Assembly: GCA_012269745.1 (NCBI GenBank)
Contig: JAAXJR010000085.1
Span: 1-47,953 of the forward strand
Source: Flavobacteriales bacterium
GTDB taxonomy: Bacteria > Bacteroidota > Bacteroidia > Flavobacteriales > Schleiferiaceae
Direction of reading: 5' to 3'
Length of the DNA: 47,953 nucleotides
Position numbers and translations under genes: made by a program. The stretch's first letter is position 1. Every line of letters starts with the position of its first letter. Below the pieces are notes generated by a model. It saw only the letters and a program-made list of their open reading frames with translations. It did not search any database and was not told the DNA's origin. Positions 1 through 8,206 of this stretch are shown in pieces.

Positions 1-596
1 GCACAATTCACTTCTATCATCGCATTCTTGCTGCGCTGACTCTGCTCGTGAATTTGGTGAGCTACCAGTTCTTTCCCCGAACCGTTAGGACCGGTAATGA
101 GCACGCGGGCTTCTGACGGTGCTACTTTTTCTATGATGTCGCGCAGCTCCTGCATACCGGCACTTTCGCCAATCATCTTGTACTTCTTGCTGACGCGCTT
201 CTTCAAAGTTTTAACCTCGCTGACCAGTTCTTTCTGTGTCAGCGCATTTCTTACAGTGCTCAATAAGCGATTGAGGTCTGGAGGTTTAGGTAGGTAATCG
301 TAGGCACCTTTTTTCAAGCAGTCTACTGCCGTATTGATATCTCCGTGCCCAGAAATCATAATGACGGGAACGTCCGGATTAATGCTCATCATATGCTCAA
401 GAACCTCAACGCCATCTTTGTGGGGCATTTTGATATCACAGAATACGAGGTCCCAATTCCCTTCTCCAAAAGACTCGACGGCCATCTTGCCATCTTCGGC
501 TTCATGGATCTCGTGGTTGGCATCTTCCTCTAGTAAAATCTTCTTCAGGACTCTGCGGATCGCAACTTCGTCCTCTATCAATAATATTCTGCTCAT
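1..596 (-). CDS. Sigma-54-dependent response regulator (NtrC/NtrX type), 3' end cut by window edge
   Basis: My reading of the minus strand from the ATG at 596 gives about 198 codons without a stop, running off the window. The N-terminus is a receiver domain: it starts MSRILLIEDE (acidic pocket) and has the phospho-acceptor Asp in CDIKMPHKDG. Further on a Walker A motif reads GPNGSGKE, as in sigma-54 activator AAA+ domains. The missing part should hold the rest of the AAA+ domain and probably a DNA-binding helix-turn-helix. Proteins of this family activate sigma-54 RNA polymerase by ATP hydrolysis after phosphorylation by a histidine kinase. No kinase gene lies beside it here. It starts 9 bases after the MscS gene stop, so it is probably the last or a late gene of the ABC-MscS unit. 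The domain call is secure; the regulon cannot be inferred. Confidence 0.92.
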   Translation of the reverse strand, partial: MSRILLIEDEVAIRRVLKKILLEEDANHEIHEAEDGKMAVESFGEGNWDLVFCDIKMPHKDGVEVLEHMMSINPDVPVIMISGHGDINTAVDCLKKGAYDYLPKPPDLNRLLSTVRNALTQKELVSEVKTLKKRVSKKYKMIGESAGMQELRDIIEKVAPSEARVLITGPNGSGKELVAHQIHEQSQRSKNAMIEVNC

Positions 597-605
597 AAAT
601 GTGTT

Positions 606-1544
606 TTAAACTGCGCCGTGATCGCGTTCATTCTCGTCATCGGGCATAATTTCCCCTGCACCAACTATGCCATTCCCGAATTGGGTAACACGCTCCGGTC
701 CCTTCCATACAGTGCGTTGAGGGAATGGAATAATAATCTGGTTTTTGTAGAATTCTTTATCAATAGCGAATCTCAGGTCGCTCTTTATTTTCTCAACGAA
801 GAAGAGGTCTCTCGTGTAGAAGTTTAATTCGAAGATCAAGGCGCTATCGCCAAAGTCTTTCAGAAGTACCAAAGGTTCTTCTTTATCATCGGCCTGTGGA
901 TGGTTGGCCGCAATATCATACAAGATCTTGGCTACTTTCTCTGTGTCGCTACCGAAGGCTACGCTAACAGTGAGTGAAAAGCGTGTCGTCTCTTCGCTAT
1001 GCGTGAGGTTAATAACAGTCTCGTTGGTCAATTTTGAATTGGGTACGATGATTAAGATATCATCCCGAGTGCGCACTGTGGTCGTGCGCAACCCCACCGC
1101 TTCTACTTTACCAATCTGATTTTCCAACTGGATAATATCACCAACGGTCAATGTGCGCTCGACGAGTATGATTACCCCAGAACTAAGGTCTTTAAAGGCA
1201 TCCTGTAGACCCAAACCTAAACCAACAAACAGGGCAGTGGAGGCGGCCAGTAGAGCGGTTACCTTAACACCTACAGTCTCTAGTGCAATCACGATCACTA
1301 CCGTGTAGATGATGTACTTTGAAATTTGTAAAATGGTGTAGCGTCTACCCTCGTCGTAGTGTTCTCCAGCCTTGCTCCGCATGAGAATGCGATTGAGTAG
1401 CCAGAATCCATAGCGGGCCGATGCAAGAAGCAATAGCACCTGCAAAAGGCTCTTCACGGAGACCTTGAAAAAATCGGTCGCCCAAATTCTATAGCTTAAG
1501 AATTCGGCGAACCATTGCTGGATATTTTCTAGTACTTCAACCAT
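606..1544 (-). CDS. MscS-family mechanosensitive ion channel
   Basis: The 312-residue product has about three hydrophobic segments near the N-terminus (about residues 25-50, 72-92 and 95-120). They are followed by the conserved pore-helix/beta junction LFVGLGLGLQDAFKDLSSG and ERTLTVGDII, diagnostic of the MscS family. A soluble beta/alpha C-terminal domain follows, with the VPNSKLTNETVINLTH segment. The family forms heptameric inner-membrane channels that open on membrane tension and release small solutes on hypo-osmotic shock. Its ATG lies inside the last codons of the upstream permease gene (16-base overlap), so translation is probably coupled. The next Met is far into the protein, so this start is favoured. 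Its place in an ABC-exporter operon is the unusual part. Confidence 0.95.
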   Translation of the reverse strand: MVEVLENIQQWFAEFLSYRIWATDFFKVSVKSLLQVLLLLASARYGFWLLNRILMRSKAGEHYDEGRRYTILQISKYIIYTVVIVIALETVGVKVTALLAASTALFVGLGLGLQDAFKDLSSGVIILVERTLTVGDIIQLENQIGKVEAVGLRTTTVRTRDDILIIVPNSKLTNETVINLTHSEETTRFSLTVSVAFGSDTEKVAKILYDIAANHPQADDKEEPLVLLKDFGDSALIFELNFYTRDLFFVEKIKSDLRFAIDKEFYKNQIIIPFPQRTVWKGPERVTQFGNGIVGAGEIMPDDENERDHGAV

Positions 1545-2839
1545 TTATACAGTTCCTTCCAAGTGACTTTTTTACCGTACATCAATATACCAACTCTGTA
1601 GATTTTCCCTGCCAAGGCAACCACGCCAAAGAAAGTGCCCACGAGCAGGGCCGCGCTTAAGGCCATCTGCCATACGGGAACACCAAAAGGCAGTCGAATC
1701 ATCATCGAGATGGGGGAGGTGAGTGGAATCATACTCATCCAGAAGGCTAACGGGCCATTAGGATCTTGAATCACATTCATCGCCGTGGTTATAGCGATGA
1801 TCATAGGAGCCGTTACAGGCAACATGAATTGCTGACTATCTGCTTCCTGATCGATGGCAGAGCCAAGAGCAGCAAAGAGTGCACTATAAAGAAAGTAACC
1901 GCCGAAGAAATAAAAGACAAAACCACCCAATACAACAGGGAAGTTGATGCTGTTAATCATGGCGAAAATGTTGCTTTGATCGACTTGGCTGAGGTCCGGT
2001 GCATCAGGTCCCATAGGAACTTGTTGCGCAAAGATCTCTGGGTAAATGAAGGTACTTACAACAGTATAGATGGTTCCCGAAAGTATGACCCAAATGAGGA
2101 ATTGGACCACGCCTACTAAACCGATACCAAGGATTTTACCCATCATCAGTTGACGAGGACGAACGCTTGAGATAATCACTTCAACAATTCGGCTTGTTTT
2201 CTCCTCAATAACCCCGCGCATTACTTGAACTGCGTAGAAGAAGATGAAGAAGTAAATTAAAATTCCCGCGATGTAGCCCAGTCCCATTTTTAATGGAGTT
2301 GCACTGGTTTCTTCGTTGCCGTCCTCTTCGCCCAAAGTGAAGCTCTTCACGCTCACTTGAGTTTTAGTTTGGGTAACTACCTCAGGATCGACACCTTGCT
2401 GAATGAGCTTTTGGTTGTTAATCTTTTCCTCAAGCTGACGCTCAATGAATCGTTGCAGATCAATGCCTATATCTTCTTTCCCATAAAGAAGTACATTATT
2501 CTTGATGAAATCCGGATCCCAGCCATTTCCGGACGGGATATACAAGAGGGCATCTTTATCGCTCTCCCTTAGGAATTGTTTGGCCAATTCTAAATCGAAT
2601 TCGCTCGGATTCAAATAATCTAAACTAAACTGCTCGGTACCTTCCGACGGAAGTAAAATGGACGGTTCATCTAACACAATAATCGCCTTATCATCTTCCG
2701 GCATCGAGGCCAAAATTCCAGGGACGATCATCACCGCAGCTAGTAATAGCGGTGCGAGTAGGGTCATTAATAAGAAAGTCTTCTTACGAACACGAGTCAA
2801 AAACTCACGTTGAATAATTAGTAGGATAGGGTTGTTCAT
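1529..2839 (-). CDS. ABC-2 type exporter permease (NatB-like)
   Basis: The product (about 436 residues from the preferred start) has one N-terminal membrane segment after QREFLTRVRKKTF, a large extracytoplasmic region of about 150 residues, then about five membrane helices in the C-terminal half. This is the NatB/YhaP layout of ABC-2 family exporters. I prefer the ATG at 2839 (MNNPILLI) over the one at 2848, because 2839 gives the classic ATGA overlap with the stop of the ATPase gene. The cognate ATPase is immediately upstream. NatAB in Bacillus exports sodium, but Bacteroidota homologues are uncharacterised as far as I know, so the substrate is unknown. Confidence 0.9.
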   Translation of the reverse strand: MNNPILLIIQREFLTRVRKKTFLLMTLLAPLLLAAVMIVPGILASMPEDDKAIIVLDEPSILLPSEGTEQFSLDYLNPSEFDLELAKQFLRESDKDALLYIPSGNGWDPDFIKNNVLLYGKEDIGIDLQRFIERQLEEKINNQKLIQQGVDPEVVTQTKTQVSVKSFTLGEEDGNEETSATPLKMGLGYIAGILIYFFIFFYAVQVMRGVIEEKTSRIVEVIISSVRPRQLMMGKILGIGLVGVVQFLIWVILSGTIYTVVSTFIYPEIFAQQVPMGPDAPDLSQVDQSNIFAMINSINFPVVLGGFVFYFFGGYFLYSALFAALGSAIDQEADSQQFMLPVTAPMIIAITTAMNVIQDPNGPLAFWMSMIPLTSPISMMIRLPFGVPVWQMALSAALLVGTFFGVVALAGKIYRVGILMYGKKVTWKELYKWLKY

Positions 2840-3738
2840 GAGTTCCAAGGTTTGGGTCCGTTATTCACAATATCAATGAAAATATCACTAACGCTCGGCA
2901 GTACTTCTTCGAAGCCTAGCAATTGATTTTTACTGGCCAAATCTTGAATTAAACCACTAGGATATTCATCAGTCTTAATGGTTGCAGTGTATCCCGTGTG
3001 GACATGGTCACGCTCTAGCACATCCTTGCCTTCAAAACCCTGCTCATCCTTAGTGGTAAATGCGTAGGTGCCGTTCATGTAGTGTTTTCTAATATCCAAT
3101 AGTGGACCTTCAACCATCACTTCACCATTGTTGATCAAGCCAATGTGGTCACATATTTCTTCCACACTTTCCATGCGGTGCGTCGAGAAAATCACCGTAG
3201 CTCCTTCTTGGTTCAGTCGCTTAATCTCTTTCTTAATGAGGTTTGTATTGATGGGGTCAAATCCGGTGAAGGGCTCATCAAAAATCAGTAGCTCTGGCTT
3301 GTGCAACACCGTAGTGACAAACTGCACTTTCTGGGCCATACCCTTACTTAAATCTTCCACTTTCTTCTCCCAAAAGCTCTCCATCTCCAGGCGAACGAAC
3401 CACTCCTTTGCGCGGCTCTTGGCCTCTGCCGCACTTAGTCCTTTAAGTTTGGCTAGATAGAGCACCTGCTCACCAACCTTCATCTTCTTATACAAACCGC
3501 GCTCCTCAGGCAAATAACCAATCCGGGCGATATCGCTAGGCTTCAGCTCTCGGTCACCGAAATACACCGCGCCGCTATCTGGAGCGGTGATCTGGTTCAT
3601 AATGCGAATAAAGGAAGTCTTCCCGGCTCCATTGGGCCCAAGGAGTCCGTATATACTTCCCTTGGGAATGTTGAGGTTAATACCGCCCAGCGCGACCTTG
3701 GGGCCGTACTGTTTGGTGACATCTTTTGCTTTGATCAT
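2836..3738 (-). CDS. ABC transporter ATP-binding protein (NatA-like)
   Basis: The 300-residue protein carries all the motifs of an ABC ATPase: Walker A GPNGAGKT (34-41), signature LSKGMAQ (130-136), Walker B LLIFDEP (150-156) and the H-loop STH (185-187). The last 80 residues form the extra C-terminal domain (DUF4162-like) common in NatA/YhaQ-type ATPases. It pairs with the permease encoded downstream, with ATGA coupling, to form an exporter. The 99 bases between it and dnaJ contain the dnaJ terminator, so this gene probably starts a new transcript. I could not find a convincing promoter there. Confidence 0.95.
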   Translation of the reverse strand: MIKAKDVTKQYGPKVALGGINLNIPKGSIYGLLGPNGAGKTSFIRIMNQITAPDSGAVYFGDRELKPSDIARIGYLPEERGLYKKMKVGEQVLYLAKLKGLSAAEAKSRAKEWFVRLEMESFWEKKVEDLSKGMAQKVQFVTTVLHKPELLIFDEPFTGFDPINTNLIKKEIKRLNQEGATVIFSTHRMESVEEICDHIGLINNGEVMVEGPLLDIRKHYMNGTYAFTTKDEQGFEGKDVLERDHVHTGYTATIKTDEYPSGLIQDLASKNQLLGFEEVLPSVSDIFIDIVNNGPKPWNS

Positions 3739-3790
3739 ACGTTTATAGGTTCGGCGATGGCCGATTTTGATTAGGGGTTAGTGGTTACAA

Positions 3791-3818
3791 AAACTCCCGT
3801 CACAATGGACAGGAGTTT
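3791..3818 (-). terminator. Intrinsic terminator of grpE-dnaJ
   Basis: On the minus strand a stem pairs AAACTCC with GGAGTTT, extends by a wobble and three more pairs (GTC/GAC), and has a six-base loop. A run of five Ts follows. It lies 20 bases past the dnaJ stop. Confidence 0.8.
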
Positions 3819-3837
3819 GAAGATATAAAATACTCAG

Positions 3838-4962
3838 TTACGAGAACATTTCTTTGACTCTATCGAAGAAGCCTTTGTCCGATTTTCCAGGATTTGGCTC
3901 AAAGTTTTTGCTCTCCTTTAACTTTTCGAGCGCCTTCTTCTCATCGTTACTTAAGTTTTTAGGAACCCAAACATTGATGTGGATGAGCTGGTCTCCGCGA
4001 CCGTATCCTTGTACGCTTGGTAAACCTTTGTTCTTCAATCGAAGGATTTTACCGGGCTGCGTACCCTTGTCAATATTGATCTTCACCATGCCGCTCACAG
4101 TTGGAATTTCAACGCTTGTTCCCAATGCTGCCTCAGGAAAGCTCATGGTCAATTCATAATGAAGGTTCTCACCATCTCTGGTCAAAGAATCATGCGGTAT
4201 TTCTTCAATCAGAACGATCAAATCTCCAGGAACACCCCCTAGGGCATCGTTTCCTTTACCGCCTACGCGCAGTTGCATGCCGTCTTGCACACCGGCAGGT
4301 ATCTTCACCGCTACGACTTCTTCCTTGCGCTCTAAACCGTCTGAACCTACTCCGCTCGGCTTCTGGTCTACGGTCTTTCCAGCACCATTACATGCGCTAC
4401 AGGTCGCTGCGGTACGCATCTGTCCTAAAATAGTATTGGTTACTTGCTGTACTTGACCGGCACCATTACAGGTAGGACATGTTTTGAAAGTTACCCCATC
4501 AGCTACTTTAGCTCTGCGGATCTTGATTTTCTTCTCAACGCCCTCAGCGATTTCCTCTAGGGTCAATTTCACTTTAATGCGCAAATTAGATCCTTTGGCT
4601 TGACGCTGACGACCACCGCCGCCAAAGCCTCCGAAACCACCTCCGAAGCCGCCGCCACCTCCGCCACCGAAGATGTCGCCGAACATATCAAAGATGTCAT
4701 TCATGTTGCCATGGAAACCACCGCCTCCAGCACCGGCACCAAAGGCCTGATGACCAAACTGGTCGTACTTGCGACGCTTTTCCTCATTACCAAGAACATC
4801 GTATGCCTCTGCAGCCTCTTTGAATTTATCTTCAGCCTCTTTGTTATCCGGGTTTCTATCCGGATGGTATTTCAAGGCCACCTTGCGGTAGGCTTTCTTA
4901 ATCTCATCTTGGCTAGAGCTTTTGCTCACACCCAATACATCGTAGAAATCGCGTTTTGCCAT
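3838..4962 (-). CDS. dnaJ: Chaperone DnaJ (Hsp40), short zinc-finger form
   Basis: DnaJ delivers unfolded clients to DnaK and stimulates its ATPase. The 374-residue product has an N-terminal J domain with the HPD motif at 33-35 (YHPDRNP), a Gly/Phe-rich linker (about 75-118), then a client-binding region and C-terminal beta domains. The cysteine-rich domain holds only two CxxCxGxG motifs, CPTCNGAG (C162, C165) and CSACNGAG (C188, C191), where E. coli DnaJ has four. By alignment from memory these are motifs 2 and 3, which form zinc site II; motifs 1 and 4 (site I) are missing. The gene starts one base after the grpE stop, so the two are cotranscribed. dnaK is not in this window. Confidence 0.98.
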   Translation of the reverse strand: MAKRDFYDVLGVSKSSSQDEIKKAYRKVALKYHPDRNPDNKEAEDKFKEAAEAYDVLGNEEKRRKYDQFGHQAFGAGAGGGGFHGNMNDIFDMFGDIFGGGGGGGFGGGFGGFGGGGRQRQAKGSNLRIKVKLTLEEIAEGVEKKIKIRRAKVADGVTFKTCPTCNGAGQVQQVTNTILGQMRTAATCSACNGAGKTVDQKPSGVGSDGLERKEEVVAVKIPAGVQDGMQLRVGGKGNDALGGVPGDLIVLIEEIPHDSLTRDGENLHYELTMSFPEAALGTSVEIPTVSGMVKINIDKGTQPGKILRLKNKGLPSVQGYGRGDQLIHINVWVPKNLSNDEKKALEKLKESKNFEPNPGKSDKGFFDRVKEMFS

Positions 4963-4963
4963 C

Positions 4964-5518
4964 TTATGCTCCTTTACCTACTACTACTTTAGCGAAACGG
5001 ATGACCTTTTCACCTATCTTATACCCTTTTTCTACTTCGTCAATGACTTTGCCGTCCATATCCGGGGTAGGCGCTGGTATCTGAGTGATTGCCTCCATTT
5101 CCTCTACATCGAACGCCTTTCCAATGGTGCTTTCCATTGCATTTAGGCCTTTGCCTTTAAGCGTTTCAGTAAGCTTGTGTTGAATCAATTTTAGACCTTC
5201 CAAAACAGCGGCGTTAGCCTCAGTTTCTTCTGTGTTTTTTAATGCTCTTTCGAAATCGTCAAGAACTGGCAGCAAGGCTGTTAAAGTGTCTTTATTGGCA
5301 CTTTCCATCAGCTCTAAACGCTCTTTTGCAGTTCTTCTACGGAAGTTTTCGAACTCTGCGTACAGACGCAAGTTCTGGTCCTTTAGATCTTTGACCTCGT
5401 CTTCAAGTTTAGCTACCGGATCTTGCTCAACACTAGTATCCTCGGTGTTTTCACCGCCTTGCTCCACGTTGTTCTCTTCGTGCAATTCCTCGTTTTTGGT
5501 TGCTTCTTTTTCTGACAT
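4964..5518 (-). CDS. grpE: Nucleotide exchange factor GrpE
   Basis: GrpE releases ADP from DnaK and so resets the chaperone cycle. The 184-residue protein has an acidic, disordered N-terminus (about 1-35), a long dimerising coiled coil including [18 protein letters not shown] (about 51-68), and a C-terminal beta domain with [17 protein letters not shown] near the end. It is first in the grpE-dnaJ unit. Upstream lies a perfect 14-bp hairpin (5575-5605) and a match to the Bacteroidota -7 element (5605-5612). No CIRCE (HrcA) operator is visible, so heat-shock control, if any, must use another route. Confidence 0.98.
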   Translation of the reverse strand: MSEKEATKNEELHEENNVEQGGENTEDTSVEQDPVAKLEDEVKDLKDQNLRLYAEFENFRRRTAKERLELMESANKDTLTALLPVLDDFERALKNTEETEANAAVLEGLKLIQHKLTETLKGKGLNAMESTIGKAFDVEEMEAITQIPAPTPDMDGKVIDEVEKGYKIGEKVIRFAKVVVGKGA

Positions 5519-5574
5519 CTATCTAGAATTTAGGGCTTTGTTTGCTCCTTATTATGCAAAATGTTCGCCATTAA

Positions 5575-5605
5575 GCGCCTCGCTGACACCTTGTCAGCGA
5601 GGCGC
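5575..5605 (-). promoter_or_regulatory. Perfect 14-bp inverted repeat in the grpE leader
   Basis: The arms 5575-5588 and 5592-5605 are perfect reverse complements around a three-base loop. There is no T-run after it on either strand (A-run on plus; TTAATGG on minus), so it is not a typical terminator. It lies 57-87 bases upstream of the grpE ATG, immediately downstream of a -7-like element. It would therefore be at the 5' end of the transcript, or be an operator. The function is inference. Confidence 0.5.
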
Positions 5606-5612
5606 AAAAATA
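5605..5612 (-). promoter_or_regulatory. Candidate -7 element for grpE-dnaJ
   Basis: On the minus strand TATTTTTG matches the Bacteroidota TAnnTTTG -7 consensus exactly. No TTG is seen about 19 bases upstream, where the tlpA-like gene terminator stem lies. The call rests on one element only. Confidence 0.4.
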
Positions 5613-5624
5613 CCGCATAAAAAA

Positions 5625-5647
5625 GGGCGCCGGCATCGCCGGCGCCC
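5625..5647 (-). terminator. Intrinsic terminator of the uvrD-murA-thioredoxin unit
   Basis: A perfect 10-bp G+C-rich stem (GGGCGCCGGC and its complement) with a three-base loop is followed on the minus strand by six Ts. It lies 29 bases past the stop of the thioredoxin-like gene. Confidence 0.92.
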
Positions 5648-5675
5648 TTAATTTGACTCAGTGGTCAAAATATCT

Positions 5676-6236
5676 TTAACGCTTCAAAGATGCTAGAGTG
5701 TTCTCGAGCGCTTTACCTCTCAAATTCTTCTTAATAATCACGCCATCACCATCAATCAAGAAGGTTGCTGGAATAGAGTTCACGTTGTAGGTACGAGCAG
5801 CAGCATTTCTCCAAAACTGAAGGTCACTCACGTGGTTGTCCCAAACGAGCTTGTCTTGTTGAATGCCTTTTTCCCAGGCAGCTTTGTTTTGATCTAAACT
5901 CACTGAGAAGACCTCAAAACCGTCACCGTTTTTAAATGCGGCATCCTTGAATTGTCCATAGGTGCGAACAACGTTTGGATTTTCCATTCGGCATGGACGG
6001 CACCACGAAGCCCAAAAGTCAATAAGGACGACCTTGCCTTTCAAATCTGAGAGCTTACGAATGTTGCCTTGTGGATCACGCATAGCAATCTCAGGAGCTT
6101 TATCGCCTATGCTCAGTGTAGCCATTTGCTCTTCAGGTGCGGCAATGGCATCGGTGTAAATATTTTGAGAAGAAGTCAAGGTTGCTGCTGTAAGAACCAG
6201 CGCAAGACTTCCAATAAGTAGGGATAATTTCTTCAT
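5676..6236 (-). CDS. TlpA/ResA-like thioredoxin, exported
   Basis: The 186-residue protein begins with a signal peptide or membrane anchor (MKK, then a hydrophobic stretch to about residue 22). It continues as a single thioredoxin fold with the redox motif WCRPC (C79, C82) and a cis-proline region SIPATFLID. This is the TlpA/ResA/AhpC-TSA-like architecture of periplasmic thiol-disulfide oxidoreductases, which reduce or rearrange disulfides in exported proteins or apocytochromes c. The partner is unknown. It is 22 bases downstream of murA and followed by a strong terminator, so it is the last gene of that unit. Confidence 0.93.
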   Translation of the reverse strand: MKKLSLLIGSLALVLTAATLTSSQNIYTDAIAAPEEQMATLSIGDKAPEIAMRDPQGNIRKLSDLKGKVVLIDFWASWCRPCRMENPNVVRTYGQFKDAAFKNGDGFEVFSVSLDQNKAAWEKGIQQDKLVWDNHVSDLQFWRNAAARTYNVNSIPATFLIDGDGVIIKKNLRGKALENTLASLKR

Positions 6237-6258
6237 TGTGTCTTGGTTCTAAATGAGC

Positions 6259-7563
6259 TTACAATCTAACAATTTCTGCGCCAAGTGCTTTCAATCTACC
6301 GTCGATGTTTTCGTACCCTCTGTCAATCTGGTTGATATTGTGGATAGTTGAGGTTCCTTCAGCACTTAAGGCTGCGATTAGCAAACTCACCCCTGCTCGA
6401 ATATCGGGAGAAGTCATAGTCGTTGCTCTGAGAGGAGTCTGTTTGTCCAAGCCAATCACGGTCGCACGGTGCGGATCACAAAGGATGATCTGTGCGCCCA
6501 TGTCGATAAGCTTGTCTGTAAAGAACAAGCGCGATTCAAACATTTTCTGGTGAATCAAGACAGATCCGCGAGCCTGAGTGGCAGTGACAAGGATGATGCT
6601 CAATAGGTCGGGAGTGAATCCTGGCCAAGGTGCATCAGCAATAGTCATAATGGACCCGTCAATAAAGCTTTCAATCTCATAATGATCGTGAGCCGGAACT
6701 CGTAAATCATCGCCAATTAGCTCGGTGTGTATACCAAGACGACGGAATACCGTAGGAATGATCCCAAGGTCTGGATAGCTCACATCCTTAATGGTGATGT
6801 CTGAACCAGTCATTGCAGCTAATCCAATCCATGAACCTATCTCAATCATATCTGGAAGGATGCGGTGCTCAGTACCTCCGAGCTCTGCGACCCCTTCAAT
6901 ATGCAACATGTTTGATCCAATACCATCGATCTTCGCTCCCATGCGAACAAGCATCTTACACAATTGCTGTAGGTAGGGCTCACAAGCAGCATTGTAGATA
7001 GTAGTCTTACCCTTCGCCATAACTGCTGCCATCACGACATTGGCTGTTCCGGTAACAGATGCTTCATCTAGCAACATGTAAGTACCCTTGAGCTCTGAGG
7101 CATCAACACTGTAAAAAGTATCCTTGCTGTCGTAATTGAACTTAGCGCCCAACTTTTGGAATCCTAAGAAGTGCGTGTCTAATCTTCTACGACCAATTTT
7201 ATCGCCTCCTGGCTTAGGGATATACGCCTTGCCGAATCGAGCTAAAAGTGGTCCCACAATCATAATGGATCCGCGAAGACTTGCGCCCTTCTGTTTGAAG
7301 GTATCCGATGTTAGGTAATCTAGATTGACATTTTCGGCCTTGAAGGTGTAATCACCATGACCGTTTTTCTTCACGTAAACGCCCAAATCACCCAGTAGGT
7401 CAATAAGCTTGTTTACATCTACGATATCGGGAATATTGGTAATGCGTACTTCCTCAGGGGTCAGTAAGACTGCACAGAGGATCTGTAAGGTTTCATTTTT
7501 CGCCCCTTGAGGCGTGATGGTTCCGTTGAGTTTCTTTCCTCCGGTAATCTTAAATGTTCCCAT
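6259..7563 (-). CDS. murA: UDP-N-acetylglucosamine 1-carboxyvinyltransferase MurA, Asp-type
   Basis: MurA transfers enolpyruvate from PEP to UDP-GlcNAc, the first committed step of peptidoglycan synthesis, in the cytoplasm. The 434-residue product has the usual length, the substrate-binding Lys in PQGAKNE (K22) and the conserved GTANVVMAA segment. The active-site loop reads PGGDKIGRRRLD, with Asp at residue 121 (codon at 7201-7203), where E. coli has Cys115. An Asp here is known in other phyla to keep activity but block covalent inactivation by fosfomycin. The gene starts 3 bases after the DUF4290 gene stop. Confidence 0.98.
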   Translation of the reverse strand: MGTFKITGGKKLNGTITPQGAKNETLQILCAVLLTPEEVRITNIPDIVDVNKLIDLLGDLGVYVKKNGHGDYTFKAENVNLDYLTSDTFKQKGASLRGSIMIVGPLLARFGKAYIPKPGGDKIGRRRLDTHFLGFQKLGAKFNYDSKDTFYSVDASELKGTYMLLDEASVTGTANVVMAAVMAKGKTTIYNAACEPYLQQLCKMLVRMGAKIDGIGSNMLHIEGVAELGGTEHRILPDMIEIGSWIGLAAMTGSDITIKDVSYPDLGIIPTVFRRLGIHTELIGDDLRVPAHDHYEIESFIDGSIMTIADAPWPGFTPDLLSIILVTATQARGSVLIHQKMFESRLFFTDKLIDMGAQIILCDPHRATVIGLDKQTPLRATTMTSPDIRAGVSLLIAALSAEGTSTIHNINQIDRGYENIDGRLKALGAEIVRL

Positions 7564-7566
7564 GAA

Positions 7567-8181
7567 TTAGTATCTCCTTTTCTTGTTTTTCTTCTTGCGG
7601 TTGTTTTGCCCTTGTTTACGCTCTGCCTGTGTAATCCCAAAGGCTTTTTCATGCGGCAGGTCGAACTCACCTAGTTTTAGCTTGCCCTCTGACATCTCAG
7701 CTAAATCACCAATGATGGTGGCATCACTAACAGTGTCTTTGTTGTATTTGAGGTAATTGCGTTTCATTGCATACGCAATACCATAAACGAGTGCATCCTT
7801 TTCTTCACCATCTTCCTTGGTCAAGGCATGGGCTATCATGTTTTTCACGATAGATCCATAATGTCTAAATCTGCGCGATTTTTGAGGGTAAGGCACTTCA
7901 TCTGGGAGGCCTTGAAAACTCTCCTCAGTTGGAATAGGATAAGGACTATCCACGTCCAATTGAAAATCGGACATGATGAACAAGTGATCCCAAAGTTTGT
8001 GGGCGTAATCCTCAGCATCTCTGATTGCGGGATTCAAATTCCCGATGACATCAATAATGCTCTGCGCAACTTTACTGCGGTGTTCTTTATCCTCAATAGT
8101 TAAACAGTAGTCCACCATACGCTGTACGTTTCGGCCGTACTCTGGTATTTTAAGCTGGGTTCTGTCTGTATTGTATTCCAT
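7567..8181 (-). CDS. DUF4290 family protein
   Basis: The 204-residue soluble protein shows the pattern I associate with DUF4290, a Bacteroidota family with no assigned function. It has the opening MEYNTDRTQLKIPEYGRN, the central segment AHKLWDHLFIMSDFQLDVDS, and a very basic tail (QNNRKKKNKKRR). There is no signal peptide or membrane helix. The Lys/Arg tail could bind nucleic acid, which is a guess. It sits between the helicase and murA genes with gaps of 25 and 3 bases, in the same unit. Confidence 0.85.
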   Translation of the reverse strand: MEYNTDRTQLKIPEYGRNVQRMVDYCLTIEDKEHRSKVAQSIIDVIGNLNPAIRDAEDYAHKLWDHLFIMSDFQLDVDSPYPIPTEESFQGLPDEVPYPQKSRRFRHYGSIVKNMIAHALTKEDGEEKDALVYGIAYAMKRNYLKYNKDTVSDATIIGDLAEMSEGKLKLGEFDLPHEKAFGITQAERKQGQNNRKKKNKKRRY

Positions 8182-8206
8182 AGTCTCAATAACTTAAAAT
8201 CTTTGC

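Noticed and set aside
5575-5605. grpE leader hairpin as a terminator of a minus-strand gene
   Set aside because: No T-run follows it, and a perfect terminator for that gene lies just upstream at 5625-5647.
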